NCBI RefSeq assembly: GCF_006874585.1
Contig: NZ_CP029762.1
Span: 943,607 to 1,007,606 of the forward strand
Source of the DNA: Sphingomonas sp. IC081
GTDB lineage: Bacteria > Pseudomonadota > Alphaproteobacteria > Sphingomonadales > Sphingomonadaceae
Length of the DNA: 64,000 bases
Reading direction: 5' to 3'
In this document: one piece after another, positions 42,328 to 50,636 of the stretch
Numbering within the stretch: the first letter of the stretch is position 1
Layout of the letters: the number at the start of each line of letters is the position of its first letter
Program-made: the position numbers and the translations under genes
The notes under the pieces: model-generated
What the model was told of the DNA's origin: nothing
Database searches by the model: none
Seen by the model: the letters and a program-made list of their open reading frames with translations, nothing else

Positions 42328-43335
42328 ATGTCCGAGGGCAACGATACTAAAGATCAGAGCGGCTTTGAGGAGGTCCCGGACGTTCCGGTCCACGTCCTCA
42401 ATACCTATTCTCGTTTGTGGCAGCTCGAAACCTGGCTACGGACCATGGTCTATGTCGAGCTGCGAGCGTTGCTTGGTAATGATTGGGCGAAAGGCCTTAA
42501 CCCCAACTCCAATTCGTTCCAGGCCGACAAATCTCTGGCCCATATGCCAACGCCCGAGATGAATGCGCTGAGCTACGCCCAGCTCAGCAAATTGACCGAG
42601 CTTATCGCGAACCATTGGGATTGCTTCTCGGTTTATCTGCCGCCCAAAGACCTCTGGGACGCGAAGCTCAGGGAGGTGGCGCAGATTCGTCATCGGGTAG
42701 CCCATTTCCGGGTGGGCCATGTCGATGACTTAGCGCGCCTCAAGCAATTCCTCCGCGACATCGACAAAGGCTTCTGGACGTTCTGCACCAGCTATAATGA
42801 CATGAACGCGGTCATACCGCAGGAGAGCGACCCGATCGCCAAGCACTTCCTTCCATTTGATCCGCTGCCGTGGGTCGAGGTAGAGGAGAAGACGTGGGCT
42901 CAGGTAGGCTTCCGCGACAAATCGTTAGTGGTAGGATTGAGCATGCGATCACAGCGAAGACCATGGTGTCGGGAACCGCTAGAAGCGGGAATGCCGGGGC
43001 ACCTCTACGATTTCTACATGTTCGCCCAAGACGGTCGGACTTTCGATCTGCCCTACCTTCTGGAGCGGACACGCACCCAGCACCATCACCTCGTCCATCT
43101 CTGCCTCGACGACATGGATCACTCTGTCCGCTTCACCGTGCCTGCTATACTCGGAGAGAATATGATCAAGGGGATCGTGCAGTCATGGTACGACATGGCG
43201 GTGAGTGCCTGCCGCCGGTCGCCACTCCGTCCACCCTCTGATCTCGCGGATCGTTGGCCCGAATATGTGATTGGCTCATCCAATCCACTCACCTTTCTCG
43301 CCCCCTCCATGCCGTGCTCCTTCTTCGGGGTTTGA
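42328..43335 (+). CDS. Swt1/Abi-like HEPN-domain protein with Rx4H motif
   Basis: 335 aa from ATG 42328 (GGAAG about 6 nt upstream). The N-terminal 150 residues read as a HEPN domain: VLNTYSRLWQLETWLRTMVYVELRALLG, then LSKLTELIANHWDCFSVYL, LREVAQIRHRVAHFRVGH. RHRVAH at residues 121-126 is R-x4-H. The C-terminal part (WVEVEEKTWAQVGFRDKSLVVGLSMRSQRRPW, GHLYDFYMFAQDGRTFDLPYLLERTRTQHHHLVHLCLDD) is beta-rich, with no family that I recognise. No membrane segments. It is divergent from the TIGR02391-like gene with 67 bp between starts. RNase toxin or defence effector is plausible, not shown. Confidence 0.75.
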   Translation: MSEGNDTKDQSGFEEVPDVPVHVLNTYSRLWQLETWLRTMVYVELRALLGNDWAKGLNPNSNSFQADKSLAHMPTPEMNALSYAQLSKLTELIANHWDCFSVYLPPKDLWDAKLREVAQIRHRVAHFRVGHVDDLARLKQFLRDIDKGFWTFCTSYNDMNAVIPQESDPIAKHFLPFDPLPWVEVEEKTWAQVGFRDKSLVVGLSMRSQRRPWCREPLEAGMPGHLYDFYMFAQDGRTFDLPYLLERTRTQHHHLVHLCLDDMDHSVRFTVPAILGENMIKGIVQSWYDMAVSACRRSPLRPPSDLADRWPEYVIGSSNPLTFLAPSMPCSFFGV

Positions 43336-43337
43336 GG

Positions 43338-43359
43338 AGGCTCGTTTCACGTCGAGCCT
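43338..43359 (+). terminator. Short hairpin after the plus-strand HEPN gene
   Basis: AGGCTCG / CGAGCCT stem (7 bp) with an 8-nt loop immediately after the stop codon; no T-tract, so only a weak terminator candidate. Confidence 0.3.
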
Positions 43360-43371
43360 GGGAGAAGAGCT

Positions 43372-43518
43372 TTAAGCGAATCCACGAATGACCGGTGTCA
43401 ACATAATTAGGCGTTCCCAATTGAGGCGCCAATCGGCAAGAAGGTCCCATTCCCGATCATAGCGGACTGACCGCTCATTTTCCTGCCACTTTTCCAATTG
43501 AACGTCTTGGATGGGCGC
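43372..43518 (-). pseudogene. Remnant of a coding sequence, C-terminal fragment
   Basis: On the minus strand a 48-codon frame reads like real protein: KWQENERSVRYDREW then DLLADWRLNWERLIMLTP, ending VIRGFA before TAA. It is closed upstream by an in-frame stop and has no convincing start or ribosome-binding site (a TTG at codon 9 or so is the only candidate). The charged/tryptophan pattern is unlike a shadow frame. It may be what is left of a gene lost when the accessory segment was assembled. The rest of 43336-43555 shows nothing else. Confidence 0.3.
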
Positions 43519-43555
43519 AAAGTCCCGTTAAATCGACAGCCTTAGCCAAAGAGCC

Positions 43556-44029
43556 TCAGCGCGCGCCCGCCTGCAAGTTGCCGCGCAGTACCTTTAGCTG
43601 GTCGTTGAGCGCGATCAGTTCCTCCACCGCCATGCCGGTCGCTTCCAGCACTTCACCGGGCACGCAGCGCGCCTCGCGCAGCACTTCGCGGCCTTGCGCC
43701 GTCAGCGCAAGGCGCACCACCCGTTCGTCGGCGGTGTCGCGGCGGCGGGTCAGGAGATTGCTTGCCTCAAGCCGCTTGAGCAGCGGGGTCAGCGTGTTGG
43801 ATTCGAGGAACAGCGCCTCGCCCAGTTCCTTCACCGTCTGGTCGTCCCGCCGCGAGAGCGCGATCAGCGTGATGTACTGGAGGTAGGTCAGCCCCAGCCG
43901 ATCGAGCAGCGGCTTGTAGAGCCGATTGAACGCCAGCCCGGTGGAATAGACCGAAAAGCACAGGAACTGTGCCAGCGGGCCTTCGGGATTGGCGATCAGG
44001 TCGTCGAGGTTCGGAGCTGCCTGGGTCAT
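43556..44029 (-). CDS. ohrR: MarR-family regulator, OhrR-like
   Basis: 157 aa from ATG 44029; ATG 44038 (three codons earlier) is equally possible. OhrR-type sequence LAQFLCFSVYSTGLAFNRLYKPLLDRLGLTYLQYITLIALSRRDDQTV, including the N-terminal cysteine in FLCFSVYS that senses organic peroxides in OhrR, then the winged-helix block GEALFLESNTLTPLLKRLEASNLLTRRRD. OhrR represses ohr until its cysteine is oxidised by organic hydroperoxides. The ohr gene is divergent and the gap holds two near-identical palindromic operators. Confidence 0.88.
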   Translation of the reverse strand: MTQAAPNLDDLIANPEGPLAQFLCFSVYSTGLAFNRLYKPLLDRLGLTYLQYITLIALSRRDDQTVKELGEALFLESNTLTPLLKRLEASNLLTRRRDTADERVVRLALTAQGREVLREARCVPGEVLEATGMAVEELIALNDQLKVLRGNLQAGAR

Positions 44030-44039
44030 GCTCCACATA

Positions 44040-44112
44040 TAAATCGCGCACGATTTAATCGCAATCCTTGACACGAATCGCTGTGACGAGCATTTAGATC
44101 GCACACGATCTA
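44040..44112. promoter_or_regulatory. Two OhrR operators between ohrR and ohr
   Basis: TAAATCG-CGCA-CGATTTA (44040-44057) and TAGATCG-CACA-CGATCTA (44095-44112) are perfect 7-bp inverted repeats with a 4-nt spacer, centred 55 bp apart. Half-site consensus TARATCG. One abuts the ohrR start and the other lies in the ohr leader, so a single regulator could repress both genes. Confidence 0.75.
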
Positions 44113-44139
44113 ATCGCTAACGACCAAAAGGAGCCTACC

Positions 44140-44568
44140 ATGTCGATCAATCCGCTCTACAAGACCAGCGCCACCGCCACCGGGGGTCGCGACGGCCAGG
44201 CCCGCACCGATGACGGCCGCTTTGCCGTCACCCTCGGCACCCCCAGGGAACTGGGCGGCAACGACCAGGGCAACAACCCCGAACAGCTTTTCGCCTCGGG
44301 CTATGCGGCCTGCTTCCTCGGTGCGATGAAGTTCGCGGCCAGCCAGGACAAGGACCTGCCCCGCGTGCCTGCCGACGCCAGCGTCAATGCCGCCGTCGGC
44401 ATCGGCCCGCGTTCGGACAAGGGTTTTGGCCTTGCCGTAGCCCTGGTGGTTTCGCTGCCGGGCGTCGATCGCGCCGCCGCCGAAGCGCTGGTCGCGGAAG
44501 CCGACACCATCTGTCCCTACAGCCACGCCGTGCGCGGCAACATCGAGGTCACGCTGTCCGTCGCCTGA
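44140..44568 (+). CDS. ohr: Organic hydroperoxide resistance protein, Ohr/OsmC family
   Basis: 142 aa, exact family length. Reactive-cysteine motifs are intact: Cys58 in FASGYAACFLGAM and Cys125 in DTICPYSHAVRGN; the N-terminal LYKTSATATGGRDGQARTDDG is the standard Ohr start. It reduces organic hydroperoxides using a dithiol (lipoyl) donor, in the cytoplasm. AAGGAG lies upstream of ATG 44140. Divergent from ohrR, whose operators flank its promoter. The IS21-derived segment begins 22 bp after its stop. Confidence 0.95.
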   Translation: MSINPLYKTSATATGGRDGQARTDDGRFAVTLGTPRELGGNDQGNNPEQLFASGYAACFLGAMKFAASQDKDLPRVPADASVNAAVGIGPRSDKGFGLAVALVVSLPGVDRAAAEALVAEADTICPYSHAVRGNIEVTLSVA

Positions 44569-44590
44569 CCTGCGGTTGCGACACCCTGCG

Positions 44591-44709
44591 TGTCAACCGG
44601 CGCGCAAAACTGCCCCCCCCTATCGGCGCCCAATATTGACCCCACCTCTGGGTAGTGCGGCGGTTATCCCGGTAGTCGATAGGAGGGGCCCACGGACGAC
44701 GACGCGCAC
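44591..44709 (-). mobile_element. Solo IS21-family right end, inverted relative to the intact IS
   Basis: 119 bp beginning TGTCAACCGGCGCGCAAAAC and running to ...GACGACGACGCGCAC is an inverted, near-identical copy of the right end of the IS21 element at 49936-50052 (a C-run length difference and a handful of mismatches). It includes the internal GCAAAACTG and CAATATTGACCCC terminal-repeat motifs. No transposase genes accompany it. Between it and the helicase stop (44710-44868) there is no supported gene, only a short frame ending ...ALLCLSADVRR that overlaps the helicase 3' end. Confidence 0.85.
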
Positions 44710-44868
44710 GCTGTAGCCTCATGCTGGCACAGCGTGAGGGCTTTCCCGTCTGGACGAGCGATCTCGCTCGGAAAACCTTTGCCAACAGTGTCGAAGTCAG
44801 CTTCGTGATGATCCGTTTGCCCGAGGTATTACCTCCCCAGTCTGGCGGCTCGCCCGCTTTGCTTTGCC

Positions 44869-47493
44869 TCAGCGCAGACGTCCGGCGATAAGTACGGCAT
44901 AGCCCCAGTTTACTGAGTCAGATGCGGTTGCTGCCTCGCCTGGTTCCTGCGGATGGAACCGGATCACGCCGCTGACTTTCAAATCCGCATCGCGGCTGCC
45001 TGTACCGAACTTCCTGGCGACGAAACCGATCTGCCGCAGTTCGCCGGACGGGCTGCGATGCATAAGACCCTTGCCCGCGCCCATACCGGAACCGCCCAGT
45101 TCGATGCGATCACCGACGCGGACTTCACGCTCGATATAAGCTTGGCATTGTGCGGGATCCGAATTGAAGGCGCTGGCACTCATCGCCCAGCCCAAGCCAA
45201 CCTCTTCGGGTGATCCCTCCAGCACCAGCCCTTGCATGGGCAGGCCGGCAAACGGCACCGGGCGCCGCCGCGCCCAGCACGCTTCGCGGTCGCCCATGAA
45301 GTACCACAGTCCGCGCTTGGCCCTCGTCATCGCAACATAGACCAGGCGGGCCTCTTCAGCCGAGGCGCCGACCAGATCCGGCGCTTCGCGGTTGCCCGCC
45401 ATGCCAAATGGTGTGACGGAGGGCAGCACGACCACATTATCGAACTCCAGCCCTTTGACCTTGTGGATAGTCGAGACGGTCACCGATGGACTGCCGGCGG
45501 TATTGCCGGACAAGCGGATGATATCGTCGCCGTGCATGCCCTCAATGAAGCGGATCAGGGTGGAGATGTGGGGAAATTCGCGCTCCTGGCAGCATAGGTC
45601 CCAAAGCGCCTCGATCCCGTCGATGCGGTTCGGCGTGTCTTCGCTGCATTCGGGAATCTTGGTGGTCTGGCGGAAGGTGCCAACCAGCTGCCTTTTGAGG
45701 TCGTCCGTCAACGTTGCGTCGCGCTGTTCCAGTTCGCGGTTCAGGAACTCCAGCCACAGCGCATGATGGCGCAACGTAGCCGTGCGCAGGTTGGCAGTGC
45801 CTTGCACACGGATGCCGGGGATGTGCGGTTCCAGCAGGCGATGGGCCTGCGCCACTTCCGCGTTTGAGCGGCACAGGATCGCCAGCGTCTCGCCGCCCCG
45901 CGCCTCGGACTGCTGCCAGATTGCGGGGACTTGCGCGACCGCTTCTTCGAATGACTGACCGTTCCAGTCCACGCGTTCGACGGAGACGGCTTCAGGTGCA
46001 GCCTGGCTTGCAGTCAGGAGCGTCGTCTTGCGCCGGCGCGATCGCTCGTTTTCGGCAAAGAACGCGGCGATCATCTTCTGGCTGCGGTCGACGATCTGCC
46101 CGGCGGAGCGGAAATTTACCGCCAGCAGGAGTTGCGTCAGCGTCTCGCCGCCGAAATCCGTAACGAAGCGATCGAAATACTTTTCGGAAAAGGCGCCGTC
46201 CGGGCGGTTCCAGCGCAGGATGTCCTGATCATCGTCGCCGATCACCATCACCCCTGCGCGTCCCTCGCTACCCCGGTGAAGGTTGCGAAGGACGGTGTAG
46301 ATGTCCTCGGTCACGTCCTGGAACTCGTCCACCAGGATGCAGCGCACGTCCCCGGCAACAGTGCGGCGGAAGGCCTCGTCGGCTTCCATGCGACGAGCGA
46401 AGGTCGGGAGCACGGTTTTCATGTCCGTTTCGCTCTGGTCCCCGCCGTCGCGCCCGAGATGGCGCAAGGCGAAGGAGTGGATCGTCGAGACGCGCACCCT
46501 CGACGCGTGCGCGGCATAACCGAGCGACTTGAACAGTTCGCGGATGCGCCGCCTGATCTCGAACACGACCGCGCGATTGAAAGCCAGGACGACGATCTGC
46601 GAGGGCTGAATCCGCTGTTCGCGGATCAGGTGGGCGATGCGCCCGACAAGTACGAATGTCTTGCCCGCGCCCGGCCCAGCGTTGACCAGCAGGTGCTGAT
46701 CGAAAGGATGACTGACCGCCTGCCACTGGGCTGGTTCTTCTGATTGGCGGAACCGGTCGAACAGCTCCACCGCCTTGGTCGCACGCAGCTGTTCCTGCAT
46801 CTGCGCGATGCGGCTGCCGGTCTGCCCGCCCGTCCCCTGTTCGCTTTCTTCGGGCTCGATTTCGCCCAGTTGGGTTTCGAGAAAGTCCTTCAACTGCCCG
46901 GCGTCGGGCTTCTCGAAATAGCCCCTGATGAAGCTATCCTGCGCATCGGGTCGCAGATTGGCGAAAACTTCCATCGCCAGGTTACGCGCTTCGGCAAGAT
47001 CATTGATCTCGGTGAGTTCGCGCCAGACCGCCTCCTCGTCAGTTTCACCTTCATCGCGAAGCAGGACGACGTGCGAGAACTCGCGAAGCTCGGCGGACAT
47101 GCTCACCAGCTTCAGGGCCGAGAGCAAACCGGCAGTCTGCTTCAGCGCGATGTGGCTGAAGCGCTTGTGTGCGTTTGCAGCGCGGACGCGATCGATTACC
47201 TCGGCAACCGCGATCTTGTCCTGCAGCGTGCGAACGACCGCAAAAAGCGACTGCGCCCCGGCGATCAGCGCCTTCCGACGGGCCATCGCGTTGACATTGT
47301 CCGAAACGGCCAGTGTTGCTTCCCATGGCACCGTCTCGTCAGGCATCACGATCTGTTGCAGCTTGACGTCGCATGCCCGCAGCACCGTGCGCAATCCGCT
47401 GATATAGGCCGCTTCGATATCCCGGTTGCGCGCTTCCAGCTTACGCATTTCCGCCCCGGTAGGTTGCTTTCCATCCGGCATGGGCGCCTGCAT
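44869..47493 (-). CDS. UvrD/Rep-type superfamily 1 helicase, probably truncated at the N-terminus by IS21
   Basis: 874 aa from ATG 47493, which lies at the very base where the IS21 left end begins (47495); ATG 47481 is another possibility. SF1 helicase motifs: Walker A NAGPGAGKTFVLVGR, ILVDEFQDVTEDIY (motif II), GDDDQDILRWN (III), and VTVSTIHKVKGLEFDNVVVLPS (V) and YVAMTRAKRGLWYFMGD (VI). The first ~250 residues are helical without a family that I recognise. I recall related proteins carrying a RecQ-type helicase ahead of this region, so the native 5' end is probably lost. It may be inactive or a defence/repair remnant. Confidence 0.82.
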   Translation of the reverse strand: MQAPMPDGKQPTGAEMRKLEARNRDIEAAYISGLRTVLRACDVKLQQIVMPDETVPWEATLAVSDNVNAMARRKALIAGAQSLFAVVRTLQDKIAVAEVIDRVRAANAHKRFSHIALKQTAGLLSALKLVSMSAELREFSHVVLLRDEGETDEEAVWRELTEINDLAEARNLAMEVFANLRPDAQDSFIRGYFEKPDAGQLKDFLETQLGEIEPEESEQGTGGQTGSRIAQMQEQLRATKAVELFDRFRQSEEPAQWQAVSHPFDQHLLVNAGPGAGKTFVLVGRIAHLIREQRIQPSQIVVLAFNRAVVFEIRRRIRELFKSLGYAAHASRVRVSTIHSFALRHLGRDGGDQSETDMKTVLPTFARRMEADEAFRRTVAGDVRCILVDEFQDVTEDIYTVLRNLHRGSEGRAGVMVIGDDDQDILRWNRPDGAFSEKYFDRFVTDFGGETLTQLLLAVNFRSAGQIVDRSQKMIAAFFAENERSRRRKTTLLTASQAAPEAVSVERVDWNGQSFEEAVAQVPAIWQQSEARGGETLAILCRSNAEVAQAHRLLEPHIPGIRVQGTANLRTATLRHHALWLEFLNRELEQRDATLTDDLKRQLVGTFRQTTKIPECSEDTPNRIDGIEALWDLCCQEREFPHISTLIRFIEGMHGDDIIRLSGNTAGSPSVTVSTIHKVKGLEFDNVVVLPSVTPFGMAGNREAPDLVGASAEEARLVYVAMTRAKRGLWYFMGDREACWARRRPVPFAGLPMQGLVLEGSPEEVGLGWAMSASAFNSDPAQCQAYIEREVRVGDRIELGGSGMGAGKGLMHRSPSGELRQIGFVARKFGTGSRDADLKVSGVIRFHPQEPGEAATASDSVNWGYAVLIAGRLR

Positions 47494-47610
47494 GTGTGGA
47501 GCGGCGTGCAAAATTGACCCCCTTAGCGGGGTGATCGGCGTCTAAAATTGACCCCCTTCATCTCATTGTGAGAAGCGCCGCCGTTTCGGTTCCGGACGGC
47601 GGGTACAGGG

Positions 47611-49125
47611 ATGTTGGTTGTGGAGACGATTACGAGGATCCGTCGGGAGCACCGGGACGGTAAGCCGATCAAGGCGATAGCGCGGGATTTGCGGCTGTCG
47701 CGCAACACGGTGCGCAAGGCGATCCGGGCGCCGAACGCGGATGCCAGTTACGAGCGCAAGGAACAGCATCGGCCGCAGACCGGCCCTTTCAGCACTCGCC
47801 TGGAAGAACTGCTTGAAGAGAACGAAGGGCTGCCCCGGCGTGACCGGCTTCGCATGACGCGGATCCATGATCTGCTTCAGCGCGAAGGGTTTGGCGGCTC
47901 TTATGACGCTGTGCGGCGCTATGCTGCACGCTGGAAGCGTGAGCGTCGCGTTGACGCCGGCGATATGACCAAGGCGTTCATCCCGTTGATGTACCGGCCC
48001 GGCGAGGCTTACCAGTTCGACTGGAGCCATGAGGACGTCGAGATCGCCGGCAAGCCAATGCGCGTGAAGGTCGCGCATATGCGGTTTTGCTGGTCACGGG
48101 CACCATTTGTCCGTGCCTATCCTCGCGAGACGCAAGAGATGGTGTTCGACGCACATGCCCGCGCCTTTGCCTTCTTCGGTGGGATTCCGACGCGCGGCAT
48201 CTACGACAATATGAAGACGGCGGTGACGACGGTGTTCACCGGCAAGGAATGCCTGTTCAACCGGCGGTTTCTGATCATGACGGACCACTATCGCGTTGAG
48301 CCGGTGGCCTGTAGTCCTGCCGCAGGGTGGGAGAAGGGTCAGGTCGAGAACCAGGTTCAGACCAGTAGGGAGCGCCTGTTCAAGCCGCGCCTGCGCTTTG
48401 CCAGCCTCGAGGAACTGAACATCTGGCTGGAAGCCGAGTGCCGGCGCTGGGCGGAACGCAACCAGCATCCTGACCAGGAAGGCATGACGATCGCGCAAGC
48501 GCTGGAGGTGGAGCGGCCGATGCTGCAACCGCTACCGGTTCCCTTCGACGGGTTCTTCGAGAGCGAACACGTAGCCAGTTCGACGTGCCTCGTGAGCTTC
48601 GATCGCAATCGGTACTCGGTGATGGCAAAGGCGGCCCATCAGGCTGTGCAGGTGCGGGCCTATGCAACGCGCATCGTGATCCGCTGCGACGGCGCTGTCG
48701 TGGCCGAACACGAACGGGTCTTCGGCCGGAACCAGACAATCTTCGATCCATGGCACTACCTGCCCATCCTCGCCCGCAAGCCCGGTGCGTTGCGCAATGG
48801 TGCTCCCTTCCAGGACTGGGCTCTCCCACCTGCACTGGCCCAATTGCGGCGTAAGTTGGGCAAGGGCGACGATGCCGACCGGCGCTTTGTACGCGTCCTC
48901 GCCGCTGTCCCCGAAGATGGCCTGGAGGCTGTCGAGGCCGCAGTGCGCGAGGCACTCAGCGCCGGTACTATCAGCGACGAGATCATCCTCAACATCCTGT
49001 CCCGTCGCCGCGAGCCTCATGATGCCCAGGCTATGGACGTCGTCGTCAACCTGAAGCTCAAGCATCCGCCAGAGGCGAACTGCGGCCGCTACGATACCGT
49101 GCGAGACCTCGATGCAGCGGCATGA
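47611..49125 (+). CDS. istA: IS21 family transposase IstA
   Basis: 504 aa, full length. N-terminal helix-turn-helix IRREHRDGKPIKAIARDLRLSRNTVRKAIR, then the DDE integrase-like core: YQFDWSHEDVEIAG (first Asp), GIPTRGIYDNMKTAVT (second Asp), GWEKGQVENQVQTSRERLF (Glu). This is the catalytic transposase of IS21 elements and works with the IstB helper. It appears intact. Its 3' end overlaps istB by 14 bp, the usual coupling. Confidence 0.95.
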   Translation: MLVVETITRIRREHRDGKPIKAIARDLRLSRNTVRKAIRAPNADASYERKEQHRPQTGPFSTRLEELLEENEGLPRRDRLRMTRIHDLLQREGFGGSYDAVRRYAARWKRERRVDAGDMTKAFIPLMYRPGEAYQFDWSHEDVEIAGKPMRVKVAHMRFCWSRAPFVRAYPRETQEMVFDAHARAFAFFGGIPTRGIYDNMKTAVTTVFTGKECLFNRRFLIMTDHYRVEPVACSPAAGWEKGQVENQVQTSRERLFKPRLRFASLEELNIWLEAECRRWAERNQHPDQEGMTIAQALEVERPMLQPLPVPFDGFFESEHVASSTCLVSFDRNRYSVMAKAAHQAVQVRAYATRIVIRCDGAVVAEHERVFGRNQTIFDPWHYLPILARKPGALRNGAPFQDWALPPALAQLRRKLGKGDDADRRFVRVLAAVPEDGLEAVEAAVREALSAGTISDEIILNILSRRREPHDAQAMDVVVNLKLKHPPEANCGRYDTVRDLDAAA

Positions 49126-49840
49126 GATCATGGCCGCCCTCAAGGGGCTGGGGCTCAAGGGCATGGTGGCGGCCTTCGATGATGCCGTCACCAACGGCAT
49201 CCGCCGAGACAGAACGGTCATGGAGATGTTGGGCGACCTGTTGCGTGCGGAGACGGCGCACCGGGATGCGGCATCGATCCGTTATCGCATGACCGCAGCC
49301 AAGCTTCCGGCGATCAAGGACCTGGATGGGTTCATGTTCGATGGCACGCCGATCAACGAAGGACTGATCCGCTCGCTTCATACGGGCTCGTTCCTGCCGG
49401 AACGGCGCAATATCGTGCTGATCGGCGGAACAGGCACGGGCAAGACTCATCTGGCTCTCGCCATCACCGCCGCAGTGGTGCGCGCCGGTGCCAGAGGCCG
49501 ATACTTCAATACGGTCGATCTGGTGAACCGGCTTGAGGAAGAGGCTCGCCTGGGCAAGGCCGGCAGCCTTGCCACCCAACTCTCGCGGCTTGATCTCGTG
49601 GTGCTTGACGAGCTCGGCTACCTGCCGTTCGCCCGGTCCGGTGGCCAGATGCTCTTCCACCTGATCAGCAAGCTCTACGAAAAGACCTCGGTCATTATCA
49701 CGACCAATCTCGCCTTCGGCGAATGGCCGAGCGTCTTCCACGACCCCAAGATGACCACCGCTCTTCTCGATCGCATCACGCACCACTGCGACATCATCGA
49801 GACGGGCAATGACAGCTGGCGGTTCAAAAACCGGAACTGA
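49112..49840 (+). CDS. istB: IS21 family helper ATPase IstB
   Basis: 242 aa, DnaC-like AAA+ ATPase. Walker A GGTGTGKTHLALAI, Walker B LDLVVLDELGYLPF, sensor block KTSVIITTNLAFGEW and the family ending ALLDRITHHCDIIETGNDSWRFKNR. It assembles on target DNA and activates IstA. Begins inside the end of istA and appears complete, so the element may still be mobile. Confidence 0.95.
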   Translation: MQRHEIMAALKGLGLKGMVAAFDDAVTNGIRRDRTVMEMLGDLLRAETAHRDAASIRYRMTAAKLPAIKDLDGFMFDGTPINEGLIRSLHTGSFLPERRNIVLIGGTGTGKTHLALAITAAVVRAGARGRYFNTVDLVNRLEEEARLGKAGSLATQLSRLDLVVLDELGYLPFARSGGQMLFHLISKLYEKTSVIITTNLAFGEWPSVFHDPKMTTALLDRITHHCDIIETGNDSWRFKNRN

Positions 49841-50145
49841 GCCGAAAACCCCTTCCCCCGGACCCCCATCCCCGGCGGTTAACCCGGTGGGTCAACAGGG
49901 ACCTCCCACGGACGCCGCCGCCAGCACACCTGACGGTGCGCGTCGTCGTCCGTGGGCCCCTCCTATCGACTACCGGGATAACCGCCAGACTACCGAAAGG
50001 TGGGGTCAATATTGGGCGCCGATAGGGGGTCAGTTTTGCGCGCCGGTTGACACTTTCCGCACTAGGCAAGCGCGAATTACTGCCTGAGCGTCCGGCATGG
50101 GTCGGTGTCAGGAACTGAATGAACCGTTCGAGTACGTAAACCGTC

Positions 50146-50265
50146 TTATTTCGAACGCGCAGTGACATAGGCCGTGGGGGAGAGTTTCAAGGTGCGCCGG
50201 AACATCGCGGCATAGGCACTGGGACTCTCGTAACCGTGTTCCAGCGCCACTTCGAGCACAGATGA
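50146..50265 (-). pseudogene. C-terminal fragment of an AraC-family regulator
   Basis: The last 39 residues of an AraC DNA-binding domain are readable: VLEVALEHGYESPSAYAAMF then RRTLKLSPTAYVTARSK before the stop. Everything upstream of about 50265 diverges into unrelated sequence without the first helix-turn-helix or a ligand domain. It lies 94 bp from the IS21 right end, so it is probably debris of a gene broken by the insertion or by a deletion next to it. Non-functional. Confidence 0.7.
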
Positions 50266-50468
50266 CGCGCCCGCAGCACCGCCCTCCTCGGGCGGCTGCG
50301 GGCGCATCGCTGTGCCGATGACAAGCGCCTTCGCGCCTGACACTGCAGCAGCGGCCCAATTCATTCGATTGCAGGGCAAGTCGGGCCACCGGGTTTTTCT
50401 ATGTGGCCACCCGAAGCCGTGGTATTCTGCCGGCAGCCACCAATAGAGTGGACCGATAGGAGAGGCCC

Positions 50469-50576
50469 ATGGAAGGCTTGGAAACCGTCTTTTGCGGATG
50501 CGAATTCCGTACTTTGTGCGCTGCGGTAGCCTGCACCGGCTCCTTCGCGCTGATGACGATCCTCTTGCTGACGTAA
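50469..50576 (+). CDS. Possible small protein (35 aa) with strong ribosome-binding site
   Basis: ATG 50469 follows AGGAGAGG with about 4 nt spacing. The 35-codon product starts MEGLETVFCGCEFR and ends in a hydrophobic stretch (TGSFALMTILLLT) that could insert in a membrane. A TATTCT lies about 50 bp upstream. I do not recognise it. The rest of 50266-50636 contains no other gene that I can support. Too short for confident calling. Confidence 0.3.
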   Translation: MEGLETVFCGCEFRTLCAAVACTGSFALMTILLLT

Positions 50577-50636
50577 TCCGTCAGGCCGGCAGACGCGCCG
50601 TCACTGCGGTGCGTGCAGTCACGTCTTTTCCGCCCC

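Larger units (their letters stand above)
47495..50052 (+). mobile_element. IS21-family insertion sequence with istA and istB
   Basis: Left end TGTGGAGCGGCGTGCAAAATTGACCCCC (47495 on) and right end ...GGTTGACA (to 50052) start and finish with TG...CA and carry internal terminal repeats of the AAAATTGACCCCC type (47508-47518 and 47543-47555 on the left; GGGGTCAATATTGG and GGGGGTCAGTTTTGC on the right). They enclose istA and istB with a 14-bp overlap. No matching target duplication is visible between 47494 and 50053, so the flanks have been rearranged since insertion. Confidence 0.88.

Noticed and set aside
44721..44892. 56-codon plus-strand frame starting with ATG before the helicase stop
   Set aside because: No ribosome-binding site, overlaps the helicase 3' end and shows no family resemblance; probably debris between the solo IS end and the helicase.
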